In this document: one piece after another, positions 45,419 to 57,289 of the stretch | Layout: every line of letters starts with the position of its first letter | Position numbering within the stretch: the first letter of the stretch is position 1 | Assembly: GCA_030141605.1 (NCBI GenBank) | Contig: JAQGDQ010000880.1 | Span: forward strand, 1 to 64,000 | Direction of reading: 5' to 3' | From: Tubiluchus corallicola | Lineage: Eukaryota > Priapulida > Priapulimorpha > Priapulimorphida > Tubiluchidae | Length of the DNA: 64,000 nucleotides | Notes under the pieces: generated by a model | Seen by the model: the letters and a program-made list of their open reading frames with translations, nothing else | Told to the model about the DNA's origin: nothing | Databases searched by the model: none | Program-made: the position numbers and the translations under genes

Positions 45419-45945
45419 AGAGCTTGTCACTTTTTGACCAGTAACCAGTGGTTCAACTCTCAAACAAATGTGACTCAAAATACACCATTCAACTTGTCTC
45501 ATCAAACCTTTCATTTGATGTACTACAATCTACTCTTGCTTGACAAAGGAAGTGTTTACATCGCTGCCAGACAATTTCAGTCATTGTCCTCTAGGGGTGT
45601 CAGTGGTTGACCAGCCTAGACTTATGTCATACCATTCAATTCGAGACCTTTCGTTTGCTGTATTATTATAATGTAATTACATCATTATTTGATATAATAA
45701 AGACATTAAAACTATAACTTTACCTGTGAGGCTGTGACCGCAGGGACAAAGGTCAACAAATGCAGGCATGACTTGTACCACCACTCCATTATAGTCTCAT
45801 TGATACCTTTCATTTGCTGGATACTGACAAGCATTTGTCTACATGACCTCAGTTTTGGTTTTTACACCCTAACGGGCCAAGAGTCAACCAATTTGGGCGT
45901 AACTCATACCATTCCATTCCGCTGAAAAATTTCGGCTGAACCGTG
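45419..45945. repeat. Degenerate tandem repeat, units of about 140-170 bp
   Basis: Four diverged units start near 45419, 45592, 45735 and 45880. Shared words are a GGTTGACC/AGTCAACCA segment, ACTCATACCATTCCATTC and ACCTTTCATTTGCTGGAT. The reverse complement of a unit lies at about 61160-61265 (AGCAAATGAAAGATCTAGAT then GGTTGACCTTTGACCC). So this is a dispersed, locally tandem family. No coding potential. Confidence 0.6.
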
Positions 45946-46030
45946 CAGGGAAATTTCCTGTACGCAAATCACTCATATTCAGCTATGCACAACAACTCGA
46001 TACCACCTAGCCGCATACCAAAAATTGTGG

Positions 46031-46764
46031 GGCGCTATTACACTTTCGCACCGCCTAGCTTTTCCTGGCCTATTGGTTCTTTTCACGCCTGCAGGCCTGA
46101 AAGCAGACCAACAGGCGTAATATACACCATATTCCCATAATATTATTGCTTTTTACGCTTTATAATTCCAGATTAAAATCATACATTATTTACCGCCGGC
46201 ATTACGCAAAAAGCTCCACGTGCATAACTGTGTTTACACCACTAATGCGCAATCGCTCTCGCGCAGTGACGATGTGGCCCTTAACATGTATTTTTAGTTT
46301 CTTCGCATAATTTATGATTATTAGGGTTGCAGCCACGGGAGTTTTATCGTATCGCGGGAAATTATTTTAGACCACTGTAGTTATTTATCTTTAATTTTAT
46401 TTATTACTGTAGTATTATTACTATTAGATTATAAAAAAAGTAAAGGTTTTTTCTTTATTTCGTAAATGCGGTGAAGATGAAAGTGTGTCACGTGATTTTA
46501 AGTTAGGCCCTGATAATGCATAAACTAGTACGAAATTCCTCACGTGACTACACACACAAACAAGATGGCGGTACGCCCTGTATAGGTGTAGAACTGTGAA
46601 TACAGCGTAATTATTGGTAATTATACCTAAATATATGATTAAATTATAATTAGATTAGCGGAAACATTCACTGATGACGTAAGAATAATAGAATGATGAC
46701 GTACGAGCCTAAAAACGAGTAATAACCTAGAAAAAGCTAGGCGGTGCGAAAGCGTAATAGCGCC
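46031..46764. mobile_element. Non-autonomous DNA transposon with long inverted repeats
   Basis: Left end GGCGCTATTACACTTTCGCA then CCGCCTAGCTTTT; right end AAAAGCTAGGCGG then TGCGAAAGCGTAATAGCGCC. The 33-bp arms differ at one position. AATTGTGG is duplicated exactly (46023-46030 and 46765-46772). An 8-bp duplication with ends that start GG and not CAG does not match ordinary hAT; Merlin or another superfamily is possible. It has no transposase frame. It sits inside the older repeat sequence to its left. Confidence 0.85.
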
Positions 46765-46866
46765 AATTGTGGCCCTAGCTTAAAACTGTAGGAGGAGATC
46801 CAACCTAACGAAAAACAAGATGTCCTGTCCATTCCGTGACCTTTGACCCGAGAGTGACGGGTTATC

Positions 46867-47754
46867 ATACCTGTCAACCTATACGGTTTGGCCGTATTGC
46901 TGTACGGGAAAAATGCATTTTTGGCCCAATACGGCTTACAAGAAAATCCATACGGCGAAAAGAAAAATATACGGCAAAATCAAAATGTTGCTCAGCGAAA
47001 ATAATCGCATCGAATATTCCCTTTTCGATCGGTACTTTCATGCAGACGATCTTACTTCCGTTCAAACGTTGTCATTGCGCACACTCAGCTAATAATTTTT
47101 AACATCTGGTTAACCACTTCCGCTATTTCATTTGTGAAAAAAAAACATGGCAAGCGAACGTGTTCCTCTGGCGAAAAAGCAAAAAACTGGAACTGGACGT
47201 CATTTAAAAGAATGGGAGAGCCCAAAGTTTTGTGGTGGAGCATACGCTGGATGGGTGAAAGCCTCGTCAGAAGGCTCCGACTACTCGTTTTGTGTTCCAT
47301 GTAGGAAAAATGTGAAAGTGCGAGCGCCCGGGTTTTACGACCTGAAGAGCCATTTCTCAACACGTGGACACAAGGATTCAGTGACTGTATAACAGGATAT
47401 AAGGAAGAATGTGAGATTAACTTGAACCCTCTCTCGTTTTTATGTGTTTTGTCTTTTTTTTTAATATATATGTATATATAAAGTTAAGTGTTTGTTACAA
47501 AATTTCATCTGATATGCATACATAAATATCACACCATAACTAAATAGTTTTTTTTTCATGAAAACAAGACAATAAAATCATGTTCCAATGATTTTTTGTT
47601 GTTGTGTGGACTGATATGCGATCTCGTGACTGGTCTGTTTCTGTTGGCTCCCAGCGAATTAACATATTTTCAGATTCGGTAAGGTCCCGTGCTGCCTTAT
47701 AAGGTTTAGCAAGACCCTATATAAGGGCAACGCTAATAACAGGTTGGCAGGTAT
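46867..47754. mobile_element. Internally deleted hAT-like transposon
   Basis: Left end ATACCTGTCAACCTATACGG, right end AACAGGTTGGCAGGTAT; 14 of 15 terminal bases are complementary. Flanks GGGTTATC (46859-46866) and GGGTTATG (47755-47762) suggest an 8-bp duplication with one mismatch. Multiple TACGGC modules follow the left end. It still carries a zinc-finger reading frame at 47147-47392. Confidence 0.7.
47147..47392 (+). CDS. Truncated transposase N-terminus with BED-like zinc finger
   Basis: An 81-residue frame inside the 46867-47754 element, starting AACATGGCAAG. Residues 49-75 hold C49-x2-C52-x16-H69-x5-H75 in the context FCVPCRKNVKV and FYDLKSHFSTRGHKDS. This is the C2H2/BED-like DNA-binding finger found at the start of hAT-type transposases and their domesticated relatives. 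The frame stops right after the finger and no dimerisation or catalytic part follows, so it is a deletion derivative. A short protein of this type could still bind related transposon ends. Whether it is expressed is unknown. Confidence 0.55.
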   Translation: MASERVPLAKKQKTGTGRHLKEWESPKFCGGAYAGWVKASSEGSDYSFCVPCRKNVKVRAPGFYDLKSHFSTRGHKDSVTV

Positions 47755-47990
47755 GGGTTATGTGCAAACATAAGCCCAGTGCGTGTGCGAGCTATTAAAA
47801 GAACAAAACGGCAGAATAACAATAGTAATAACCGCGGGTAAAACAAGAACAGCAGAATCCTAATGATGCTGATTCAGTTGTTACGTTTATTACGCTAAGG
47901 TATCTGTGACCAAACATCAAAGTTGCGAAATTTTGCTTTCTGTTTTCCTCAAAAGGTGGCAGACACTGCTATTTTGTCCTGCAACTTTTG

Positions 47991-48011
47991 TTTCGCGCCA
48001 TAAATCGCGAA
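47991..48011. promoter_or_regulatory. Paired E2F-like sites upstream of ASF1
   Basis: TTTCGCGCC (47991-47999) matches the E2F consensus TTTSSCGC. An inverted half, CGCGAA (48006-48011), follows after seven bases. It lies about 240 bp before the ASF1 start codon. ASF1 genes are known S-phase, E2F-responsive genes in animals; the link here is inferred. Confidence 0.5.
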
Positions 48012-48247
48012 GTTGCTTGAACTTCTTCATTGAAAACAATTTTTCTGTTATTTACTTGTATGAAAATATTAAATGTATTGTTACTTTTAAGGTATTGTTG
48101 CCGCTGAAGTAAACAAGTCGTTTGAAATGAGATAATTTAATATTCAGTTTTCGAATTGGTTCCCATTCATGTGTTTTGGCGAGTCTACAATACGCGGTTT
48201 TTCATCGTTGTGAATTTGTGTCACGACTCGAGAATCGTATTGTGATT

Positions 48248-51200
48248 ATGGCAAAGGTTCAAGTGACAAACGTAGTTGTTCTTGACAACCCGTCGCCTTT
48301 CTTTAATCCATTTCAGTTTGAAATTACTTTTGAATGCATAGAAAATCTTCAAGAAGGTAAAATTGAAATGTCAACATTCTTTTATATATTAACAAGTCAG
48401 AAAAGATAACTTTGCATAAGAACAATATCAAGTACGATTATGATTACATTAAGTCTTAAAGTACTGAATAATTTACTCGTGTGTGTGAGAAGATAACAGG
48501 TGTATTAAGAAAATAAAAATATTGAATACAGTAACAGTAAATTCCATATTTATACAAGTGAAGCTGCCTTGAAAACACTACACTAGCAAGTGTTTTATAT
48601 AGTATGTGCAAGATAACTTTAAATTTGAAGTAGATGTTTGAGAACATACTTTGCATCAGAAGTGGAGAAGTATTTGATTTTATAGTGATTGTTTACCTCA
48701 GCAATAAGAATAATATGTTTTCTTTTGTTATATTTGCCTGCGTGTGTGTTTTGAATGTGTGCATTTTTGTACCTTTACCCTGTTGTTCAGTGAACAGTAT
48801 GCGAGTTTTCCTTAGTTAAATGATGCTACAGAATACAAAAAACAACTGAGACTGCATATCTATGACACAAAAATTCAAGATTGTGTAGCTGATTATAAAT
48901 ATTCGGCACACTTGAAATCCCAATTCTACTTTTAATTTATTTTCTTAGTTATCACTTAATTGTCATTTTTTGTAGATTTGGAATGGAAAATTATTTATGT
49001 TGGTTCAGCAGAGAGTGAAGAACATGATCAAGTTTTAGATTCTGTTTTAGTTGGGCCAGTTCCTGAAGGAAAACACATGTTCGTTTTTCAGGTATGGTTT
49101 AGGTAGTAAGCTGGTAATCCCACGGCACTCTTTTATGTTGTCGTTCAATACTTTTGTTTGAAGAAGTGTACTAAATACTGCAGTCGAATCCCAGTAATAC
49201 GATTTTCAATTGACCAAATTATTTTTTAGTATTATTGTTTTGTTTAGATTTTTGTTTCCAACTTTATTATTTTTTTGTTTTCAGTTCTTTTTGGATAATT
49301 TGTATCATTTATACTGTTTTTATTATTATTTTTTCTTATTTGTTTTTGTTATCTGCAGCATCACCGTTAATTTTTAATATACTAATCTATTTATAAGAAA
49401 GGGCAGGAGACTAGATGACCCTATGGTCCTTCCCTGCCCTACCACATGATTATAATTACTTAATATTTAAAAAACTTTTGATGTTAAACTAATTGGAGAA
49501 AATAAATATTCTATGTCTATGTCTATTAGGCATGTTTTGTATTATTGAGTGTCACATTTTTGCTAATTCCTAATATGTTATTTCCAATGCAAAATAGCAG
49601 TCAAATGATGCCTCTAGCCTACATTGGTTTTCTTTTGATCAGTGGACATAATTCAAGCTTGTTTAACCCCCACAAGTACAAGCTACTAAATTATATCGTA
49701 TGTGCCACTTACAGAAATACATTCTCACTATACCATGGCTGCTAATGGTGACTGTTTTTTTTTATGAGAGATTCCAAATCAGGTGCGGATGTAATAGTGT
49801 TAAAGCAAAGGGAGTTGAATTATGGAACTCTCTACCAAGAAACATCACTACCGGCCCCATAAATACCTTCACTAAAAATTACAAAAAATCCTTGCTAGAC
49901 AGATATGTATCAATATTAGAGTAATTGCATTTTTTTACATTACAACTCATTAAAATGATTCAGTTAAAAAATTGTGAATCTAATATTCTGTGCAATTTCG
50001 TTTAATATGGGAAATCTGCATAAACTACGACATTGTGATTAATTTCATCGTCATTTTGTTTTACCACTGTTTTGTTTATAAAAATTGGTTTTAAAAAAAA
50101 TTTGCTAATGCATATTTTTTGTGTATGGACTATACCTAATTAGCGATTACTTGTATACAGTGACCCAAATTAACAGCTCTGCTTTGCTTTTACATTTCTT
50201 TTTTAGTTATTTAATGATATACACATTATTTTAGTTGCCGAAAACTTTGTAAACAACTGTACATTATTATCATTTTATTTATTTCGTAACTATTTATTGT
50301 GAAAATTGTGATACTTATTCATCATCTGCATTTATTATTATTCTTTTTTCCACTTATGCCATCATTGTTATACAACAATTCACATTTTAACCTTTTTCAC
50401 ATTATCACGAATGGCTGGAATGTTTATTATTGTTATGTTTTTTCTATATTTTTGTCTTTTGTTATTGCTTTAGTTTGATCATTTTATTTAAGTAAATTAA
50501 CAATAATTGCATCCAGTGTCATCAATTTTTTTTCTGCTATTACAATATTAAATCATAAGGGGTGAGTGACTAGATGACCCATGGTCTTTCCTCATCCCAT
50601 CTCCATGGATATAGTAAAGTTTTTTTTTGTAAATTGGAAATTTGTGAAACATTACTGAAGAAAATAAATGTATGTATCTATATCGACTCGCTGCTCGTCT
50701 GTCTAGTCTGCAAACAAGAGAGTTTGCCGTGCCAGAAAGTGCAGTATGTTGCTTTTTGCTATCTTCATATTATAATCAAATACTTATAAACCAGGCCTCA
50801 TTGTTTACAGGTAGAAGGACAGACAGTAACAAATATAGGTAATTTACACGATAATGGCGAATTTTAATCATAGTGTGAAGCCAGATGCTTTTTGACTGCG
50901 CAGATGTGGCATTTAACCTATGTAGCTGATTGATTAAATCAACAGTAGGTACTGTACGCACTTGCATTGCACTATCATGCATAATTTTATGTAAAAACAA
51001 TCACTGTGGCAACTCTGGAGGGTCCGGCCACAGCAGAAATCGTACTACACTGTTTTTTTTTACTTATATGTACAAACGAGGATTCCTAGTAATGAGTTTC
51101 GTAGTAACCATACGTGATTCATAGGTTTTATTAGAAGCTTGGCAGGAACATAATAAAATCGTTGTATTATTGAGAGTTTTGTTATAAGCCGAATCGTATT

Positions 51201-53120
51201 ACCATGATTCGACTGTATTTCAGTTCAATTTACACTTTTGATTCTTGATTCAGACTTAGGTCCACATTTAAATACGCAGGAACTATATAAAATGTACATA
51301 AGACATAATGTTCATACACTAGTTTACGAAGTGCACAAGGTATTGAAGGTATCGTGGAAAACAAGCAGAGACAGGCCTTGATTGTTAGAAACTGTAGCTT
51401 AAATTTGTGTTGCAAGGATAAAATTTAGTTTATGTTCATGTCAAGACTTAATATTAGAAGTAGTAACCCCATAAATAAATCTTTCTATTTGAAATTGGTT
51501 CACCCACGCTAGTGCCGTAGATGAATAATTGATTTAATATTAAATAGTTTAATTTGCTTAAATACTTTTCTACCTTTTTTCACCATGTAATCTTGATGTC
51601 GTGATTTTTCTTACTAGGCTGACCCACCAAATCCCCAACTCATTCCAGTAGCTGACGCAGTTGGTGTGACTGTAGTTTTGATAACTTGTTCATATAAAAA
51701 CCAGGAATTTGTACGAGTGGGTTACTATGTCAACAACGAGTATGCTGACCAAGAGATGCGAGAGAATCCTCCCGCCGTTCCAGCGTTTGATAAGGTATTT
51801 ATAAATATGTCATGCACAATATGATTTAGCTGATCATCGGGGGGGGGGTGTCACTACCATGGTTGGCCCAGAAAATTTTTGAACTGCTAGAACGCCGGAA
51901 AAGCATTTTCGAAGAGAAAATATGGAGTTATACAGTTGTTAAAGGAAAGAACAATTGAAAGAAAAACTGCTTTATTCTCAAGACCAGTCCTTAATACTTG
52001 TCAATACTGGCAAACGGCACGCGTGCGGCAAGAGAGTGGGAGAGAGGAGGCAGTATGTTCGCATAAACTCCACAAAGCAAAAAATGTTACCTTGGCGCGA
52101 GGACCCCCTGGAGGGTGAGGCCCCGGGGAAGTATCCCCACTTCCCCCCCTAGAAATAGGCCCTGGGTTTGAGTCATTCAGAAAAATGTAAAAGTGACATA
52201 TAATGAAACAAAGATGAGTTAGATAAGCGCTCCACCATAACTTAAGCTTTCATGCTTCTCATCTTCACAACTATTTTTCCTCGTTTAAAACTTTGCATTC
52301 CAGCTGCGAATGAGTGAGACTTGACAGGGAAAACTTGTCACTTTGTTATTCTACATGAGCATCTTTTCTCTGCCGTGGAAACAAAGCTCGTGGAAACTTG
52401 TTCATGCAGTTTTTGAACAAGCAAAACTTAATGTGTCAGTTTTTCCATTGCCCTGTATTTTCTCCTTTTTAATCAAGAACTAGCGAACTTTTCATTAGTT
52501 TATTTTTATTTGATTTTAAGCACAAGCAGCAATTTTTAAAATCATTAGATTTTTTGTTTTTCCCTCTGCCTGTATTTTGACATCTGCTTACCCTAGTTTA
52601 ATTTCTTTCAATATTCAAAAACTTTTTCATGATTAAAAATCCACACCTTTTTTTACTGGGTAAATCATAGTTTTTGTCATGTAATTTTTTTCAATTTTTC
52701 GTTCCTCGTGTATATTGATTTACATGTCAATATTGATTATCCATTATTGATTTATATTGGAGATAATCAGAAATGACTCAACTGACTATGACTGATATTC
52801 GTATTAAAAAAATGGATTTCTATTTTGGCATTAGTATCTATGAATATAAGACGTGTCTTTTCTATAACACCTTAATTATAAAGTTGTTTTTGTTTTTTGA
52901 ACAGTTAGCGAGGAATATCTTAGCATCGGATCCTCGTGTAACCCGATTTAAAATTGACTGGGGAGATGTGAATGAAAATGAGGAAAACATCCAACCAATG
53001 ATTTCGACTGACACATCATCAAATCAAATGCCTATGGAGACATCCAATCAAGATTCAGATGGCTTAAGTGCAGCAAAATCCTTGCAACCACAGGCACTTG
53101 GTATAGGACAAGTCTTGTGA
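48248..53120 (+). CDS. ASF1: ASF1 histone H3-H4 chaperone
   Basis: Exons 48248-48356, 48976-49091, 51618-51794 and 52905-53120 join in frame into 205 residues (human ASF1A 204). ASF1 binds the H3-H4 dimer and hands it to CAF-1 or HIRA in replication-coupled and replication-independent nucleosome assembly. The first ~155 residues form the conserved immunoglobulin-like core: [76 protein letters not shown] (the H3-contacting strand) and [31 protein letters not shown] closes the core. The remaining tail is acidic and Ser/Thr-rich, with several SQ, TS and DS sites that could be kinase targets. Single copy in the window, so A/B naming does not apply. Intron 2 holds two LINE tails. All splice sites are GT-AG. 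Confidence 0.96.
49401..49530 (+). mobile_element. LINE 3' tail, copy 1 (ASF1 intron 2)
   Basis: Contains a stem-loop, GGGCAGG (49401-49407) with CCTGCCC (49433-49439), enclosing GACTAGATGACCCTATGGTC minus its first G. It ends in GAAAATAAATATTC and a tandem TATGTC tail. It is homologous to the copy at 50559-50680. No coding part kept. Confidence 0.65.
49770..50680 (+). mobile_element. 5'-truncated LINE with 3' tail, copy 2 (ASF1 intron 2)
   Basis: The plus frame at 49780-49924 reads [19 protein letters not shown] then [13 protein letters not shown]: the extreme C-terminus of a Jockey/CR1-type reverse transcriptase polyprotein, here ending at a stop. About 630 bp of AT-rich 3' UTR follows. 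Then the conserved hairpin GGGGTGAG (50559-50566)/CTCATCCC (50591-50598), AAAATAAATG and a short TATGTATC tail. Confidence 0.7.
50690..51617. other. Rest of ASF1 intron 2
   Basis: No further exon or element recognised between the LINE tail and exon 3. Confidence 0.35.
51840..52164. repeat. Unclassified GC-rich repeat-like segment in ASF1 intron 3
   Basis: Starts at a run of G and ends CCCCCCTAGAAATAGGCCCTG, which read in reverse begins CAGGGCCTATTTC like a hAT-type end. No matching left end or target duplication was found, so it may be a truncated element. Its GC content contrasts with the AT-rich intron around it. Confidence 0.3.
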
Positions 53121-55815
53121 TGAGTAGCAAAATATGTAAATATTAAAACTGTAATTATGCCGTTTTTGTTTCACTTCATGTTTGTGGTTTGATATGTGAG
53201 TATTAATCTTGAGACTTCGACTTAAAATTGTAAAATTGTAAATAATACAAATTTTGGAAGGAACTTTGAGTAGTGTATTAGTGTTAATAGGTAGATTTGC
53301 GTGTGTGTGCCAGATCACCGATACTGAGTTAAAAACTAGGGATTCACCGGATCCGGTTCTGGATATACAAGTTAACGTAAATGATATTTCATTTGTTTTA
53401 GACTTTTGGTCATGTGGTGGCATCATCTGTCCATTTTCAGGATCACTGCTTAATTTTAAGTGGAAACACTCCTAACTTTGGTGTACTATAACTTTAAACG
53501 GTTGATCCACCCTTGGTTTGAAGTAAAAACTGCCGAACTACGCGTTTACCGGAAGTAGACGGCTCTAAACTTTTTTAGGGGATTTTTTGCGGCAATAAGG
53601 CGTTCCTTGCATGCTCCTTTTCTGCATGGAACCACAACGTGAAGATTACTGGTATTGCTTGCGCTGCAAGTGTCACAGCATAAAAACTATGTGATACTTT
53701 CGTAAATTTCTGAAAATTTTAATACAAAATCATCTCGTTCTTTAAAAAATTACGACAATACATGTAATTAAATTGTATGTAATTTTTCTCTTATCTGCTT
53801 GTAATTTCACAATCGGTGGGCAGTTGTTAGTTCTACACATAGAAAAATAGAAAGGACAAACAGTGCAAATCCAACGAAATTTTTTGCCGGAACCACATCC
53901 ACTAAATTTACTAGATCTCGGGATCCGTTACATCACTATTCAAAACAATATTTATATGCATTTTAAAATATACTCTGTTTTCTATTTTGTCTGTAAACTG
54001 AACTACCAGCCTACTAGTAGTGATAAACCTATAAGATAAGTAATAGGATGCCTGCATGTATGAGTGATAATACACTACAAGAAATTCAATTGAATCTTGG
54101 CTTTTGAGTTCATTATTAAACACTTTTGAACAAACTGCGAAGCATAATAAAAATAATAATGTGAGCAACAAGCTTAATATAGCTTTAACATTGGTAAGAA
54201 AATTTAAAACTGATGCTTTATAGAGAATTACATTTATAATTGATAATGCTGCTTTTCATGGATAAAACAATTTTCCTGTGATGACAATTTCAATTTGAAT
54301 GATTTGCAAAAAGAAGCCATTTAATATTTTATAGAGTATTAAATTAATAATTGCAAATACTTTTTCAAAATAATTTTTCCTGTGATGACCTTGTGTGCAT
54401 ATTGATATTCGTGTGCATGTTGTTGTGCAAAGCAAATAAAAAGTATGCACTGTATAAATTGTGTTTTTTTTGCTTTTATTGATAGACATGTCTTTTCTAA
54501 TGCTGTCTAAGACACCAATTTTAATTTAAGGACAAGAATTTTGTAAGACCGTGGGTTAAAATGTAGTTTAAATTTCTCCCATTTTGGTTTCCCAACAAGT
54601 TGTGGCTTTCTTTATTGAATTTTGTCGAAGTATCTAAAAATAACACTTAAAATATCTGAATCCAACTATGAACTATTTCCCTTGGTGTAAACCTCTCATG
54701 TACATTTTCTGTTATTACCATCTGTCAGCTCTTTAAAAAAAGCAGGTCCTGATCAAAACTTGATAAGAACCCGAGGCACACATCCACTTAAGAGCCCTAC
54801 AGATTGTCCTGGCTAGAGCCCGTGGCTTTACCTAATGGCATACACCAAAACGAGGTTCCTAACATCATAGCTGTGAAAAATAACTGGCAATGTTTTTGAT
54901 ATACCAATGCCATGTGAATGTCATTGCTGCTGGCACTGATGTCAGTTAATTTGCATGGTAAATCTGAGTTGTGTCATATTTGCTAGATGGAATAACATTT
55001 TCATGGTGACAATCTCATTATAGAGGCAGCCTAGTAGTTAAAAATTATAATAAAAATTTTGTGTTTTAAAGTAATATGCATTACTTTTATAAAATAATGG
55101 GAGCTCTGTAGCGCCTGGAACCTCATGATGAAGTGCCTCATTGTCAGTCAGGCACTGGTTAGATATCTGTATGTCGTACATTGCAGAAACAGCATATGGT
55201 ATTACAGGAAGTCAAGAAGAGTACTCCATGGTACTTTAAGTTGCTGTATAAACTGACGTGACACTAAAATTAGCTCTAATAGAGTAATCCTCTTGATCAT
55301 CAGATACATCTACTTAAATTTCATGCTCTTCCTAGAGTTATTATTATTTTAATTCCTAGACTTAGTAGATGTTGACTAAATGAATTTCATTTAAATGAAC
55401 CTGTAAACTTTTAATGGTAGCATAATTAGTGCAGGCAGTGCAGTCGATTATAATTACAGTGTGAAGGGCTTATAACTGTTCTTCAAGGATGAGAAATTGA
55501 AAATCTGCTTTAAGGCTGTATTTGGTCTGTCACACACGACATCGAAAGTGTGCCATCCCAGTAAATTATTTAATTTTCTTCATTATGCTAACGTGGAGTA
55601 AAAAATAAGCCATATGATTACATAGTGACTGTGTAGTAATTCTGTTAATCATGAGGTGCACCCTTATTGGAGGCTAAACAACTTGGAGGTTGATTGGTTA
55701 CTGTAGTACTCACTAAAAAGTAGGTAATGGTGACAAAACAAGTTCGCCCAATTCGATGAACAGAGCAGATTTTTTGTAAATATTTAAACACTGTTTATAG
55801 TCCATTACTAATTCA
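53121..55815. other. Intergenic, 3' of ASF1
   Basis: Presumably the ASF1 3' UTR followed by AT-rich spacer. No convincing gene, RNA or transposon ends. Candidate polyadenylation signals are weak close to the stop codon; AATAAA appears only further on, near 54434. Confidence 0.4.
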
Positions 55816-55823
55816 TTGAACAA

Positions 55824-56198
55824 TAGGGGTGAGCATTCTCTACCAGAAAGCGAATTCGAATCGAACCGAACTTCAGTGTTTCGAATTTGAACCGAATTGA
55901 GATTGAAAGATTTTCGAACCACCAGTAAAAATTAGTCTTACAAAGATCATGCATATCACTAGATTTTGTTCTGCAATAAAACGACTAGTAATTTGCTTAA
56001 AATTGTGCGCAGAAATCACGCTAAATGCATGATGTTTCAATCGTTTTAGTGATGAAGAACATATGTGATTGAAGTGCTGAATTATTCGAATCTATAGTTT
56101 TGGATTCGAATCGAGTTCGAACTACAAAAACTCGTTCGAATCGAATTCGTTAAATATTCGTTAACATATTTAACTCGAACGTTCGATGCTCACCCCTA
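55824..56198. mobile_element. hAT-like MITE, 375 bp
   Basis: Left end TAGGGGTGAGCATTC, right end GATGCTCACCCCTA. TTGAACAA is duplicated exactly (55816-55823 and 56199-56206). Subterminal parts are dense in TTCGAA/GAATCGAA modules in both orientations. No coding capacity. Confidence 0.85.
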
Positions 56199-56206
56199 TT
56201 GAACAA

Positions 56207-57289
56207 TGGACATTACTCGCCTGGGTATCAATTTCTGAACAGCGTGAAGTCTCTGCAAAAAGCAGAATAAGCAACACTGTGCTGATTAACATTTTCGAAG
56301 ATCTCTCGTGTTGCTTCGTTTAGGCGAAATAAAAAAATTAAAATTCGCCTGCTTTTGCTTGTTGATGAGGGGGGTTACAAGATTGGAATGCTTCATGACA
56401 AGCTTCTACCATTTCTAGTGATAATCTGTGATAGCATTATTTATAGTTATGTCCATGATGCATATAAATGGTTACCTGTACGGTTGTATCAATAAATTGC
56501 GCCTTTTGTGAAACTCTGTGGACTGTTTAATATTACCTGTAGCGAAGTTTTAATTAGGTCTATGGGTGCTATAAATTCTGTGTGAGTTACACTAAATGCA
56601 ATGTGAGGGAGCACTGTAAGGCAGAACATAAGAGGTCAAGGTCTGGGTGTCAGCATATCGATGTACTTTGTCCATTGTAGAAATTATTTGGAGGCCCATA
56701 AGTTAAGGACAACAGAACTGAGATTTCAATATAGAACATGATATTCTAAATTAAATTAAACCGCAAATCTTCCCATTTCGGTGAGTTGTACTTTTGCCTT
56801 TGATGTTTCTTAGCAGTTTCAAAACATATTATTAATTTTTACTTTTTTAAATCAGTCTCACTCTCAGAAACATGCAGTGAATAGTTTTAGCATTAATTGT
56901 AAACAGAGTTATCTAAGAATGAATGTTTTTTTAAATAAATAGTTATGAAGAACCTGTGTTTCTTTCCATAGTTCTTTAACATGGCCCGGAAACGTTTAGT
57001 CGAAAAAGCCTTCTGCCTGTTTAATTTACATATTAATTTACATTAATTTACATAAATCTGTCACTTGATTAATTTTAATATAATTGCGTTTTTTAAAACT
57101 GTCGTCTGACTAGCACCCTCGGGGTTTTAGGGGGTGTGAGACCCAGGTCAATAAATCTGCCAAAGAACATGTAACGTTAGTTAGTATATTAGATTTTTTT
57201 GGCAGTCGATTTTTGTCTTAATCTTCATTAACATCAGCGTCACTGCCGTGTAAAAGGGACCCCTTGAATTTTTCAAATGCCTGAGCAGA
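56207..57289. other. Intergenic before the TTLL9-like pair
   Basis: AT-rich spacer with no recognised feature. Confidence 0.35.

Noticed and set aside
45119-45514. 131-codon minus frame
   Set aside because: Runs into a dispersed tandem repeat and has no recognisable domain.
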